Shown here: positions 26,452 to 34,413 of the stretch, piece after piece
Numbering within the stretch: position 1 is the stretch's first letter
Layout: each line of letters starts with the position of its first letter
From: Micromonospora parva
Lineage (GTDB): Bacteria; Actinomycetota; Actinomycetes; Mycobacteriales; Micromonosporaceae
Reading direction: 5' to 3'
NCBI RefSeq assembly: GCF_000718515.1
Contig: NZ_JNZS01000036.1
Location: 1 to 45,197, forward strand
DNA: 45,197 nt
Notes under the pieces: generated by a model
What the model was told of the DNA's origin: nothing
What the model saw: only the letters and a program-made list of their open reading frames with translations
The model's database searches: none
Made by a program: the position numbers and the translations under genes

Positions 26452-27549
26452 GTGAATCGTTCCCGTACGGCCGCGTTACTCACCGCGGCCGTGACCCTCG
26501 CGCTGGGCGCTGTCGCCGTGGCGTCCGGTCCGGCCACCGCGCACGGCGCGGCGATGACGCCGGGCAGCCGCACGTACCTGTGCTGGCAGGACGGCCGCAG
26601 CCAGACCGGTGAGATCAGGCCGAACAACCCCGCGTGCGCCGCCGCGGTGGCGCAGAGCGGGGCGAACTCGCTCTACAACTGGTTCAGCGTGCTGCGCTCC
26701 GACGCGGGTGGCCGGACCACCGGCTTCATCCCGGACGGGCAACTGTGCAGCGGCGGCAACTCCGGTTTCCGCGGCTACGACCTGCCCCGCACCGACTGGC
26801 CGCTGACCCACCTGACCGCCGGGGCGCGGTTGGACTTCAAGTACAGCAACTGGGCGCACCACCCGGGCACGTTCTACTTCTACGTCACGAAGGACAGCTG
26901 GAGCCCGACCCGGGCGCTGGCCTGGAGTGACCTGGAGCAGCCGTTCCTCACGGTGACCAACCCGCCGCAGCGCGGCAGCGTCGGCAGCAACGACGGGCAC
27001 TACTACTTCAGCGGCAACCTGCCGTCGGGTAAGAGTGGCCGGCACATCATCTACTCCCGTTGGGTCCGCTCGGACTCGCAGGAGAACTTCTTCGGCTGCT
27101 CCGACGTGACCTTCGACGGCGGCAGCGGCCAGGTCACCGGCGTGGGTCCGGGTGGTACGCCGACCGACCCGCCGACCGACCCCACCGATCCGCCGACCGA
27201 CCCGACGGATCCGCCGACCGACCCGACCACCCCGCCGCCGTCCGGCGGTGCATGCATGGCGGCCTACAAGGTGAGCAGCTCCTGGCAGGGCGGCTTCCAG
27301 GGCGAGGTCACGATCATGAACCACGGCAGCACGCCGTTCTCCGGTTGGACCGCGAACTGGACCTGGCCCAACGGGCAATCGATCAGTCAGATCTGGGGTG
27401 CCACCCAGACGTCGTCCGGTTCAACGGTGACAGCGACAAACGTCGCCTACAACGGCACCGTCGCACCGGAGGGCAGCACGACGTTCGGCTTCCTGGCCAG
27501 CAGCACAGGAACGAACGGACTTCCCACTGTCACGTGCGCCGGCCGCTGA
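26452..27549 (+). CDS. Secreted lytic polysaccharide monooxygenase (AA10) with CBM2
   Basis: 365 aa. A signal peptide of 30 residues ends ATA, exposing His31, which with His137 (NWAHHPG) forms the copper histidine brace. MTPGSRTYLCW, SNWAHHPGTF, VRSDSQENFF and GHYYFSGNLPSG closely follow the cellulose C1-oxidising Streptomyces type (ScLPMO10C). A Thr-Asp-Pro-rich linker (about 236-266) leads to a CBM2 with its terminal Cys pair and surface Trp residues. The enzyme cuts crystalline cellulose outside the cell; chitin activity is less likely from the motif set. The GTG at 26452 is preceded by AGGAG with 5-nt spacing. It is a single-gene transcript ending at a 22-bp perfect hairpin. Confidence 0.95.
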   Translation: MNRSRTAALLTAAVTLALGAVAVASGPATAHGAAMTPGSRTYLCWQDGRSQTGEIRPNNPACAAAVAQSGANSLYNWFSVLRSDAGGRTTGFIPDGQLCSGGNSGFRGYDLPRTDWPLTHLTAGARLDFKYSNWAHHPGTFYFYVTKDSWSPTRALAWSDLEQPFLTVTNPPQRGSVGSNDGHYYFSGNLPSGKSGRHIIYSRWVRSDSQENFFGCSDVTFDGGSGQVTGVGPGGTPTDPPTDPTDPPTDPTDPPTDPTTPPPSGGACMAAYKVSSSWQGGFQGEVTIMNHGSTPFSGWTANWTWPNGQSISQIWGATQTSSGSTVTATNVAYNGTVAPEGSTTFGFLASSTGTNGLPTVTCAGR

Positions 27550-27562
27550 CCACCACCTGAAA

Positions 27563-27618
27563 TGATCAAGAGGTTTGCGTCACCCGGAGTGCTTCCGGTG
27601 ACGCAAACCTCTTGATCA
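27563..27618. terminator. 22-bp perfect hairpin between convergent genes
   Basis: TGATCAAGAGGTTTGCGTCA begins the left arm (27563-27584), which pairs perfectly with 27597-27618; the 12-nt loop can pair further. It is a strong bidirectional terminator between the LPMO and asparagine synthase genes. Confidence 0.85.
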
Positions 27619-27635
27619 ACAGGGTGGGGCGTGGG

Positions 27636-29597
27636 TCAGCGGACCATGGAACCGACCACCGGCTTCGTGAGCAGCGCGGACTGGTTGCGCTGGATACCCG
27701 GGTCGAGCGTCTTGGCCACGAAGATCGCGTGCCAGATGCAGAAGATCAGCACCGTCCACACCTTGCGGGAGTGGTCGGCCTCCTCCCGCTTGTGCTCGTC
27801 GAGCAGCCGCAGCGCGTACGACAGGTCGAGCAGATCGCCCGCACCCGAGGTGCTGAGCACGTGCCGGGCCCACTCGTACATCTCGCCGCGCAGCCAGACC
27901 CGGGTCGGGGTCGGGAAGCCCAGCTTTTTGCGGTTGACGATGGCCGGCGGCACGACCCCCTGCAACGCCTGACGCATCGCGTACTTGGTGGCGTCCGAGC
28001 GCGGCGGCAGCTTCAGGTCCACCGGGATCTTCGCCGCGACGTCGAAGACCTCGCGGTCGAGGAACGGCACCCGCACCTCCAGCGAGTGCGACATCGAGAT
28101 CCGGTCGGCCTTGACCAGAATGTCGCCGCGCAGCCAGGTATAGAGGTCGACGTACTGCATCTTGGTGACGTCGTCCAGCTCCGTGCACTCGGCGTAGATC
28201 GGGGCGGTGACATCCGTGTAGCGCACCGAGGGGTCGTAGCGGCGCATCAGCTGCTGCTTCTCCTCCTCGGTGAACATCCGGGCGTTGCCGTAGTAACGCT
28301 CCTCGATCGGGGTGGTGCCGCGCTCCAGGAAGCTCTTGCCCTTGACCCCCTGCGGGATCGCCCTGGAGACCGCCCGCAGCCCCTTCTGCACCCCGCCGGG
28401 CAGGCCGTTCACGGTGCCCAGCGACAGCGGCTCCCGGTAGATCGTGTAGCCGCCGAAGAACTCGTCGGCGCCCTCACCGGAGAGCACCACAGTGACGTGC
28501 TCGGCGGCCTTCTTGGCCACGAAGTAGAGCGGCACCAGCGCCGGGTCGGCCACCGGGTCGTCCAGGTGCCACACGATCTTCGGCAGCGCGTCGATCATGT
28601 CCTGCGGGCCGATCTTGGTGGGGATCGTGGTGACGTCCAGGTGCCGGGCCGAGTCCTGCGCGACGTCGATCTCCGAGTAACCCGGCACGTCGTAGCCGAC
28701 GGTGAAGGTGAGGATGTTCGGGTTGAACTCCCGGGCCAGCGCCACCACAGCCGTCGAGTCGATGCCGCTGGACAGGAACGAGCCGACCGGCACGTCCGAG
28801 CGCATGTGCATGCGCACGCTCTCCCGCAGCGTCTCCCGGATCTCGTGGTAGAGCTTCTGCTCGTCGTCCACCGGCGCCGGCCGGAACACCGGCCGGTACC
28901 ACCGACGCACGTCGATCCGCCCGCCCGGGGTCCAGTTCAGGTACTCCCCCGAACCGATCCGGCTGATCCCCTTGTGCAGGGTGCCCGGCTCGGGGACGTA
29001 CTGCAGGGTCAGGTAGTGGCTCAGGTTGGCCGTGTCGACGCCCGCGTCGCCCTGGTAGTTGCTGTGCGCGAACGGCAGCAGCGCCTTCTTCTCCGAGGCC
29101 AGGTAGAGGCCGTCGGCGGTCTCCAGGTAGTGCATCGGCTTGATGCCGAAGTAGTCGCGGGCACCGAACGCCCGGCGCTCCTGCCGGTCCCAGATGACGA
29201 AGGCGAACATGCCCCGCAGGCGGGTGAGCACCTGCTCACCCCAGAAGTGGTAGCCCGCGACGATCACCTCGCCGTCACCGGCGGTGGCGAACTGGGCACC
29301 GAAGTTCCTGATCAACTCCTCGCGCAGCTCGATGTAGTTGTAGATCTCGCCGTTGAAGGTCAGCAGGTAACGGCCGTTCGCGTAGGGCAGTGGCTCGTGG
29401 CTCGACGCGACGTCGATGATGGCCAGCCGCTTGTGGGCGAACACGCCGTCCGCGTACCGGCCGGAGGCGTCGCCGACCACCTCGACCCCGGTCTCGTCGG
29501 GGCCGCGGTGGTGCAGGCATTCCAACGCTCCGGCGATGTGGTCGCGGTGCGCCGCGGCGTTGCCGTTCGCGCTGAAGAAGGCCAGAAGTCCGCACAT
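27636..29597 (-). CDS. asnB: Glutamine-dependent asparagine synthase (AsnB/LtsA class)
   Basis: 653 aa, matching mycobacterial AsnB and corynebacterial LtsA. Class-II glutaminase: MCGLLAFFS with Cys2 as N-terminal nucleophile, plus FNGEIYNYIELREEL. The synthetase half has the PP-loop motif SSGIDSTAVVALA and SGEGADEFFGGY. In Corynebacterium and Mycobacterium these enzymes amidate the meso-diaminopimelate of peptidoglycan; in others they make asparagine, so the role here is open. The start is the ATG at 29597, required to expose Cys2, with GGAAAG upstream. It is divergent from aminopeptidase P with a 132-bp gap. The long open frame to 30944 on this strand is only antisense to the next gene. Confidence 0.95.
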   Translation of the reverse strand: MCGLLAFFSANGNAAAHRDHIAGALECLHHRGPDETGVEVVGDASGRYADGVFAHKRLAIIDVASSHEPLPYANGRYLLTFNGEIYNYIELREELIRNFGAQFATAGDGEVIVAGYHFWGEQVLTRLRGMFAFVIWDRQERRAFGARDYFGIKPMHYLETADGLYLASEKKALLPFAHSNYQGDAGVDTANLSHYLTLQYVPEPGTLHKGISRIGSGEYLNWTPGGRIDVRRWYRPVFRPAPVDDEQKLYHEIRETLRESVRMHMRSDVPVGSFLSSGIDSTAVVALAREFNPNILTFTVGYDVPGYSEIDVAQDSARHLDVTTIPTKIGPQDMIDALPKIVWHLDDPVADPALVPLYFVAKKAAEHVTVVLSGEGADEFFGGYTIYREPLSLGTVNGLPGGVQKGLRAVSRAIPQGVKGKSFLERGTTPIEERYYGNARMFTEEEKQQLMRRYDPSVRYTDVTAPIYAECTELDDVTKMQYVDLYTWLRGDILVKADRISMSHSLEVRVPFLDREVFDVAAKIPVDLKLPPRSDATKYAMRQALQGVVPPAIVNRKKLGFPTPTRVWLRGEMYEWARHVLSTSGAGDLLDLSYALRLLDEHKREEADHSRKVWTVLIFCIWHAIFVAKTLDPGIQRNQSALLTKPVVGSMVR

Positions 29598-29690
29598 GGT
29601 CGTCATCTTTCCACGCGCGCTGTCGGCCCTTGCAGCCGTCCGTCGATCCACCCGACTCCCGGGGGGCGTTACCGCCAACCGCACGCGCGG

Positions 29691-29696
29691 TACCGT
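29691..29696 (+). promoter_or_regulatory. Candidate -10 (TACCGT) of the aminopeptidase P gene
   Basis: TACCGT ends 33 nt before the ATG at 29730, giving a leader that includes the GGAGGG ribosome site. No good -35 is seen. Confidence 0.3.
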
Positions 29697-29729
29697 CGGG
29701 ACCAGCAACGAAGCGGAGGGAGCGGCGCA

Positions 29730-31211
29730 ATGACCGAGGGACGCACCGACGGTACGCCAACGGACGGTACGGAATCGCACGATCCGGACTTCCCGGAGGC
29801 GTTCCTGTCCTTCATGCGGCAGGGCTGGCGCGACACCGCGCTCCCCGTGACGCCCCGCCCGGAGACCCCCAACTACGCCAAGCGGCGGGCTGCCCTCTCG
29901 GCGGCCTTCCCCGGCGAGACGCTGGTGATCCCCACCGGCACCGAGAAGGTCCGGGCCAACGACACCGACTACCCGTTCCGGCCGGGCAGCGACTTCGCCT
30001 ACCTGACCGGCGACCACGACGCCGACAGCGTGCTGGTGCTGCGCCCCAACGGCTCCGGGCACGACGCGATGCTGTACATGCGGCCCCGGTCCTCCCGGGA
30101 GACCGACGAGTTCTTCCGCAGCCGCAACGGCGAGCTGTGGGTGGGCCGGCGGCACACCCTCGCCGAGAAGTCGACCGAGCTGGGCCTGCCCACCGCTGAC
30201 CTGACCGGCCTGGAGGCGACGCTCGCCGACCTGGCTCCGGGGCGTACCCGTGTGTTGCGCGGTTTCGACGCCCAGGTGGACGCGGCCGTCCGCCCCTATG
30301 ACGGGCCGCGCGCCGACGGCCAACCGGCCCGGGACCGGGAGCTGGCGATCGCCATCTCGGAAATGAAGCTGGTCAAGGACGAGTGGGAGATCGGCCAACT
30401 CCAGGACGCGATCGACGCCACCGTCCGCGGCTTCGAGGACGTGGCCCGGATCCTGCCGGCCGACCGGGCGGTCTCCGAGCGGCTGCTGGAGGGTGTCTTC
30501 GCGCTGCGGGCCCGCCACGACGGCAACGACGTCGGGTACAGCTCGATCGTCGGTGCCGGCGAGCACGCCACCATCCTGCACTGGGTGCACAACCACGGCG
30601 CCACCCGACCGGGTGACCTGCTGCTGATGGACATGGGTGTCGAGGGCCGCAACCTCTACACCGCCGACGTGACCCGGGTGCTCCCGGTGAACGGGCGGTT
30701 CACCGCCCTGCAACGCCAGGTCTACGACATCGTGTACGCCTCGCAGCAGGCCGGCATCGAGGCCATCCGCCCCGGGGTGAAGTTCAAGGACGTCCACCTG
30801 ACCTGCATGCGGGTGCTCGCCGAAGGGCTGTCCGACCTGGGCCTGCTGCCGGTGAGCGTGGACGAGGCGATGGACGAGAAGTCGACCGTCTACCGCCGGT
30901 GGACACTGCACGGCTTCGGGCACATGCTCGGCATCGACGTGCACGACTGCTCCAACGCCCGCAAGGAGACCTACCGCGACGGCGCGCTGGGCGAGGGTTA
31001 CGTGCTCACCGTCGAGCCCGGTCTGTACTTCCAGCCGGAGGACGAGCTGGTCCCCGCCGAACTGCGCGGCGTCGGCATCCGAATCGAGGACGACGTGCTG
31101 GTCACCGCGACCGGCGCGGTGAACCTGTCGGCCGGGCTGCCCCGCACCTCTAACGAGGTGGAAACCTGGCTCGCCGAACAGCGCGAAGCCGGCCCCCGCC
31201 TACCCGGCTAA
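29730..31211 (+). CDS. pepP: Xaa-Pro aminopeptidase (aminopeptidase P, M24)
   Basis: 493 aa. The N-terminal AMP_N domain (about 50-200) contains PGSDFAYLTG. The pita-bread C-terminal domain has the dimetal ligands Asp (LLMDMGVEG), Asp (YTADVTRV), His (HGFGHMLG), Glu (TVEPGLY) and Glu (GIRIEDDVLV). It releases N-terminal residues next to proline, in the cytosol. The ATG at 29730 has GGAGGG about 9 nt upstream. A longer frame is open far upstream but only antisense to asnB. A perfect 13-bp hairpin (31336-31365) follows 125 bp after the stop, within a GC-rich repeat zone. Confidence 0.94.
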   Translation: MTEGRTDGTPTDGTESHDPDFPEAFLSFMRQGWRDTALPVTPRPETPNYAKRRAALSAAFPGETLVIPTGTEKVRANDTDYPFRPGSDFAYLTGDHDADSVLVLRPNGSGHDAMLYMRPRSSRETDEFFRSRNGELWVGRRHTLAEKSTELGLPTADLTGLEATLADLAPGRTRVLRGFDAQVDAAVRPYDGPRADGQPARDRELAIAISEMKLVKDEWEIGQLQDAIDATVRGFEDVARILPADRAVSERLLEGVFALRARHDGNDVGYSSIVGAGEHATILHWVHNHGATRPGDLLLMDMGVEGRNLYTADVTRVLPVNGRFTALQRQVYDIVYASQQAGIEAIRPGVKFKDVHLTCMRVLAEGLSDLGLLPVSVDEAMDEKSTVYRRWTLHGFGHMLGIDVHDCSNARKETYRDGALGEGYVLTVEPGLYFQPEDELVPAELRGVGIRIEDDVLVTATGAVNLSAGLPRTSNEVETWLAEQREAGPRLPG

Positions 31212-31335
31212 CCCGCCCCGCCCCTGGCCAGCCCGGCCAGGCCCGCCCCTGGCCCGCCCGGCCCCGGCCCGCCCGGCCCTGGCCCGCCCGGCCCTGGCCC
31301 GCCCGGCCCCGGCCCACCAAGCCCCGGCCCACCAA

Positions 31336-31365
31336 GCCCCGGCCCGTCGACTGACGGGCCGGGGC
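31336..31365 (+). terminator. 13-bp perfect hairpin after aminopeptidase P
   Basis: GCCCCGGCCCGTC (31336-31348) pairs perfectly with 31353-31365 around a 4-nt loop. It is the best terminator candidate for the upstream gene. Confidence 0.65.
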
Positions 31366-31452
31366 CTGGCCCGTCTGGCCCCACCCCGCCAGGATGTGGA
31401 CGTGGCCCCTGGTCCGCCTGGCCCTCGCCTGAGGGCCGGGTTGAGCCCCGCC

Positions 31453-31533
31453 CGTGATCCACTCGGTTTTCTTGAAGTCGTGCCATCCGCGTCGCTCGGA
31501 TACCGCGTTATCAGGAAAACCGAGTGGATCACG
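31453..31533. repeat. Dispersed long palindrome (GATC-family), full copy
   Basis: Arms of 19 bp (31453-31471 with 31515-31533) pair perfectly, extend to about 23 with one mismatch, and enclose a smaller ATCC/GGAT hairpin. A related half copy is at 45094-45126. Confidence 0.75.
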
Positions 31534-31643
31534 CTGCAGGGACGAGCGGTGTTCGGTATCCGCACACCGCGACGGCCGCATCCGCGACAGCGACGGCCGT
31601 ACACCGTCGTCCCCCGACGTCATCGCCATTCAACCTCGCGGCG

Positions 31644-31745
31644 GCCGACCTCGCCGTCGGCCCGACCTCGCCGTCGGCCCGACCTCGCCGTCGGCCCGAC
31701 CTCGCCGTCGGCCCGACCTCGCCGTCGGCCCGACCTCGCCGCAGG
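31644..31745. repeat. 17-bp tandem repeat, six copies
   Basis: Units at 31644, 31661, 31678, 31695, 31712 and 31729 are all CCCGACCTCGCCGTCGG or within one or two bases of it; the four middle copies are identical. There are no spacers between units. Confidence 0.95.
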
Positions 31746-32121
31746 CCACCCTGCGACAGACCGACCCCCGCACCACAAGGCCACCCCGCGACAGACCCCG
31801 CCGCACCAGGCCAACCCCGCGCCACACCAACCCCGCGCCACACCAACCCCGCGACAGACCCCCGCACCACCAGACCACCCCAAGACAGGCCGACCCCGCG
31901 GCAACCCCGCGACACCAGGCCACCCCCGCGACACCAGGGCCACCCCGTGACATCCGACCCCGCGACAGGCCCACGGCTCTCTGGTCCGGACGAGGCCCAC
32001 CGAGCCGGCCCGAGCTAGGCCCGGGGGCAGAACCGGCCGCACCGCCAGTCGGCGTTTGTGCTGGTAGCAGCCTTCTTCTGCCAGCCCGGACGGGTTGATG
32101 ACCCATGTCCGCCCTGCGCCT

Positions 32122-32265
32122 AATGTGTGGTTATCTCGGATCCGTCCGCATCGCGAAGATGGTTCTCATACGGTGGGGATCAGTTGGCTACAACCCATTT
32201 GTAGCCGGTCGTGGCGCCTCGGGCGGTGCGATCCCGTCTGTAGTAGGAAAGGGCGGAAGGCTCTG
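32122..32265 (+). promoter_or_regulatory. 144-nt leader of beta-helix gene 1
   Basis: It contains, in order, AATGTG (32122), TCTCGGAT (32134-32141), a 21-nt gap, TTCTCATACGGTGG (32163-32176) and the hairpin GGCTACAA-CCCAT-TTGTAGCC (32186-32206). Conserved GTCTG and GGAAGG blocks follow; the latter is the likely ribosome site. The paralogue downstream has the same elements at the same distances, 143 nt before its ATG, while sequence between them differs. This suggests a shared promoter/operator or structured RNA. It does not match a riboswitch class I can recognise. Confidence 0.65.
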
Positions 32266-34122
32266 ATGTCCAACGACGTAACGAGTACCGACGGCGGGGC
32301 GTCGACAGCTCCGCCGACACGACGAAGGCGGGCGCTCTGGGTCGCCGGTGTGGCCGGGTTGACCGGGGTGGTCGGCCTGGCGGCGCTCGGCGGCGTCGCC
32401 GCTCGAGACGACAAGCCGAAGTCCGACCAGGTGTCCGACGCGCAGCCGTCGACCAACCGGCAGACCGTCAGCGACGACGGCGGTGCGGACAAGAACGGCA
32501 CCAAGGACGATGGCGGTCAGGACGACGAGTGGAGCGGCGGCGACTGGAGCGGCTTCGACGACCACCCCGGCAAGGACAGCAAAGACGGCAAGGACGGGAA
32601 GGACGGCAAGCACGACGAGAAGGACCGCGCCAAACAGGTCCCGTGCGACTCCGACAAGCTGATCCAGGCGATCACGTTCGCCAACAACGAGAACGGTGGC
32701 GTGTTGGAGCTGGCCAAGGGCTGCACCTACACCCTGACCCGCAACCAGGACGGCAACGGCCTCCCGTTGATCACCGAGCACATCACCCTGAAGGGTGAGC
32801 ACACCACCATCGGACGGGATGCCACGGCGGACTACTTCCGCATCCTCAACGTCGGCGCCGGCGGCCACCTCACCCTCAAGGGGCTGAGCATCAGGGGTGG
32901 CCAGACCCTTCAGCCCTCGATGACCGCCGACCCGGCGACGGTCTGGGCGCCGTACTCGGCTGCGGTCCGCTCGACGGTGGCCAAGCCGCCGGCCACTGCC
33001 GCACCCGGGACCGAGTCACCGGCGGCAGCGGCGAAGCCCACGGCCACCGCCGCCAAACCGGCCGCGAAACCCGCCGCCAAGCCGGTCGCCAAGCCGGCCG
33101 CGAAGGCCACCACCAAGGCAGCACCCGCCAAGGCGACACCGACCAAGGCCGCTACGACAGCAAAGGCCGCCACGGCGACAGCCGCCAAGCCGGTAGCCGC
33201 ACCGGCGAAGCCGACGGGTGCCGGGCCGGCGGTGACGCCGCTGGTCGAGCAGCCTGGGTTCACCGACGGCGCGGGGGTGCTGGTGCAGCCCGGTGGCCGC
33301 GCGGAGATCCTGGACAGCGAGTTGCTCTACAACCAGGCCGGCGGCAACGGCGGCGGGTTGGCCAACTTCGGCAACACCAGGCTCAGCAAGACGACGGTCG
33401 CGCACAACACCGCCTTCTTCTTCGGTGGCGGCATCTTCAACGCCGGCGTCCTCCAGGTCGACGAGTCGAAGATCAAGGACAACACCGGGATCATCGGCGG
33501 CGGTGGCATCGCCAACGGCGCGCCGCGGATCTTCACCGAGGACGTCGACGGCGGCGCGGTCTGGGTCTACAAGAGCGAGGTCACCGACAACGAGACGCTC
33601 GGATTCGGCGGCGGTGTCCTGGACGTCGGGGGCACCACGACGTTGCACCAGACGACGGTCAGTGACAACACCGCGGTTCTCGCCGGTGGTGGCGTCGCGG
33701 TGGCCGACAGCCAGCTCACGCTCAAGGACGCCACGGTGGCCAAGAACAGCACCGCTGGCGTGGGTGGCGGCGTGGCGGTGGCTTTCGACAGCGTCGCGAC
33801 GATCGAGGACAGCAGGATCAAGGACAACACCGCAGGGTTCTTCGGTGCCGGTCTCTACAACGACGACAGCGTCACCACGCTGCGCGACAGCGAGGTGGTG
33901 GGCAACCGGGCGGTCGGCCCGTTCGCTCGCGGTGGCGGCATCTTCAACACCGAGGGGAGCGAGGTCACGCTCCACCGGACGACGGTGGCGCACAACTTCT
34001 CCACCCTCCCGCCGGGGGGCATCTTCAACAGCCTCGGCGGCACCGTGACGCTTGACGACAAGTCCGCGGTCACTGCCAACCGTCCGACCAACTGCTTCAA
34101 CGTTTCGGACTGCTTCGCCTGA
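32266..34122 (+). CDS. Secreted parallel beta-helix protein 1 (Pmp-like repeats)
   Basis: 618 aa. An Arg-rich, possibly Tat-like N-terminus (TRRRRALWVAG) with a hydrophobic core to about residue 45 suggests export. An Asp/Lys/Gly-rich low-complexity segment (about 56-123) is followed by a folded start with a Cys pair (VPCDSDK, AKGCTYTL), then NVGAGGHLTLKGLSIRGGQT. A Lys/Ala/Pro-rich disordered insert covers about 239-320. From about 339 to 605 come roughly eight coils of the type NTAxFFGGGIFN and NTGIIGGGGIAN, resembling the GGA(I/V/L)/FxxN repeats of chlamydial Pmp proteins. There is no LPXTG or clear C-terminal anchor. Function is unknown; surface adhesion or polysaccharide binding is inference. 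A hairpin terminator follows (34152-34185). Confidence 0.87.
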   Translation: MSNDVTSTDGGASTAPPTRRRRALWVAGVAGLTGVVGLAALGGVAARDDKPKSDQVSDAQPSTNRQTVSDDGGADKNGTKDDGGQDDEWSGGDWSGFDDHPGKDSKDGKDGKDGKHDEKDRAKQVPCDSDKLIQAITFANNENGGVLELAKGCTYTLTRNQDGNGLPLITEHITLKGEHTTIGRDATADYFRILNVGAGGHLTLKGLSIRGGQTLQPSMTADPATVWAPYSAAVRSTVAKPPATAAPGTESPAAAAKPTATAAKPAAKPAAKPVAKPAAKATTKAAPAKATPTKAATTAKAATATAAKPVAAPAKPTGAGPAVTPLVEQPGFTDGAGVLVQPGGRAEILDSELLYNQAGGNGGGLANFGNTRLSKTTVAHNTAFFFGGGIFNAGVLQVDESKIKDNTGIIGGGGIANGAPRIFTEDVDGGAVWVYKSEVTDNETLGFGGGVLDVGGTTTLHQTTVSDNTAVLAGGGVAVADSQLTLKDATVAKNSTAGVGGGVAVAFDSVATIEDSRIKDNTAGFFGAGLYNDDSVTTLRDSEVVGNRAVGPFARGGGIFNTEGSEVTLHRTTVAHNFSTLPPGGIFNSLGGTVTLDDKSAVTANRPTNCFNVSDCFA

Positions 34123-34151
34123 TCGGGTGGGGCTGATCCACATAGAGGGCG

Positions 34152-34185
34152 CGCCCCTCCGAGCCGGTGACGGTTCGGAGGGGCG
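34152..34185 (+). terminator. 14-bp hairpin after beta-helix gene 1
   Basis: CGCCCCTCCGAGCC (34152-34165) pairs with 34172-34185 with one G-U pair and a 6-nt loop. It suggests that each paralogue has its own transcript. Confidence 0.75.
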
Positions 34186-34270
34186 TACCCATTTGGGCAG
34201 GTCACAGGGCGCTCGGCCGGCTTGGGCAGTGGTGTGTCGGTCCGGACCCCGGTGGGGGCAACATGAACCG

Positions 34271-34413
34271 AATGTGGGCTTCTCTCGGATAAGCCCGCGA
34301 GGCGAGGAACCTTCTCATACGGTGGTTTTGGGAGCTACAACCGATTTGTAGCAGGGGACGCCCGTCTGACGGCGGCGACCCTGTCTGGTACGAGGAGAGG
34401 GCAGAGAGCTCCG
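34271..34413 (+). promoter_or_regulatory. 143-nt leader of beta-helix gene 2
   Basis: Same ordered elements as the first leader: AATGTG (34271), TCTCGGAT (34283-34290), 21 nt, TTCTCATACGGTGG (34312-34325), GCTACAA-CCGAT-TTGTAGC (34334-34352), a GTCTG block and a GA-rich ribosome site. Hairpin stems are preserved, and loop sequences differ at one base. Confidence 0.65.

Larger units (their letters stand above)
31212..32121. other. 0.9-kb non-coding zone of GC-rich repeats
   Basis: It comprises a C/G-rich near-repeat (about 31215-31335, variants of GCCCGCCCGGCCCTG), a 13-bp perfect hairpin (31336-31365), a dispersed palindrome (31453-31533), six 17-bp tandem copies (31644-31745) and a degenerate C-rich tract (to about 31960) with repeated CCCCGCGACAG or CCCCGCGCCACACCAA. 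Open frames here only read repetitive Pro/Arg/Gly peptides and lack codon bias, so I call no gene. Confidence 0.7.

Noticed and set aside
27612..31211. A 1199-codon open frame on the plus strand
   Set aside because: Only its last 493 codons (29730 onward) encode a recognisable protein; the rest is antisense to asnB and reads basic low-complexity residues due to GC bias.
31644..31745. CRISPR-like array
   Set aside because: Units of 17 bp are directly adjacent, without spacers, and no cas gene is nearby.
31454..32098. Overlapping repeat-reading frames on both strands
   Set aside because: They read only repeat-derived Pro/Arg/Ser/Gly patterns, with no start or ribosome site and no codon bias.
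32122..32265. ydaO-type c-di-AMP or GEMM c-di-GMP riboswitch
   Set aside because: The conserved core sequences of these classes that I know are not present; only one short hairpin is clear.
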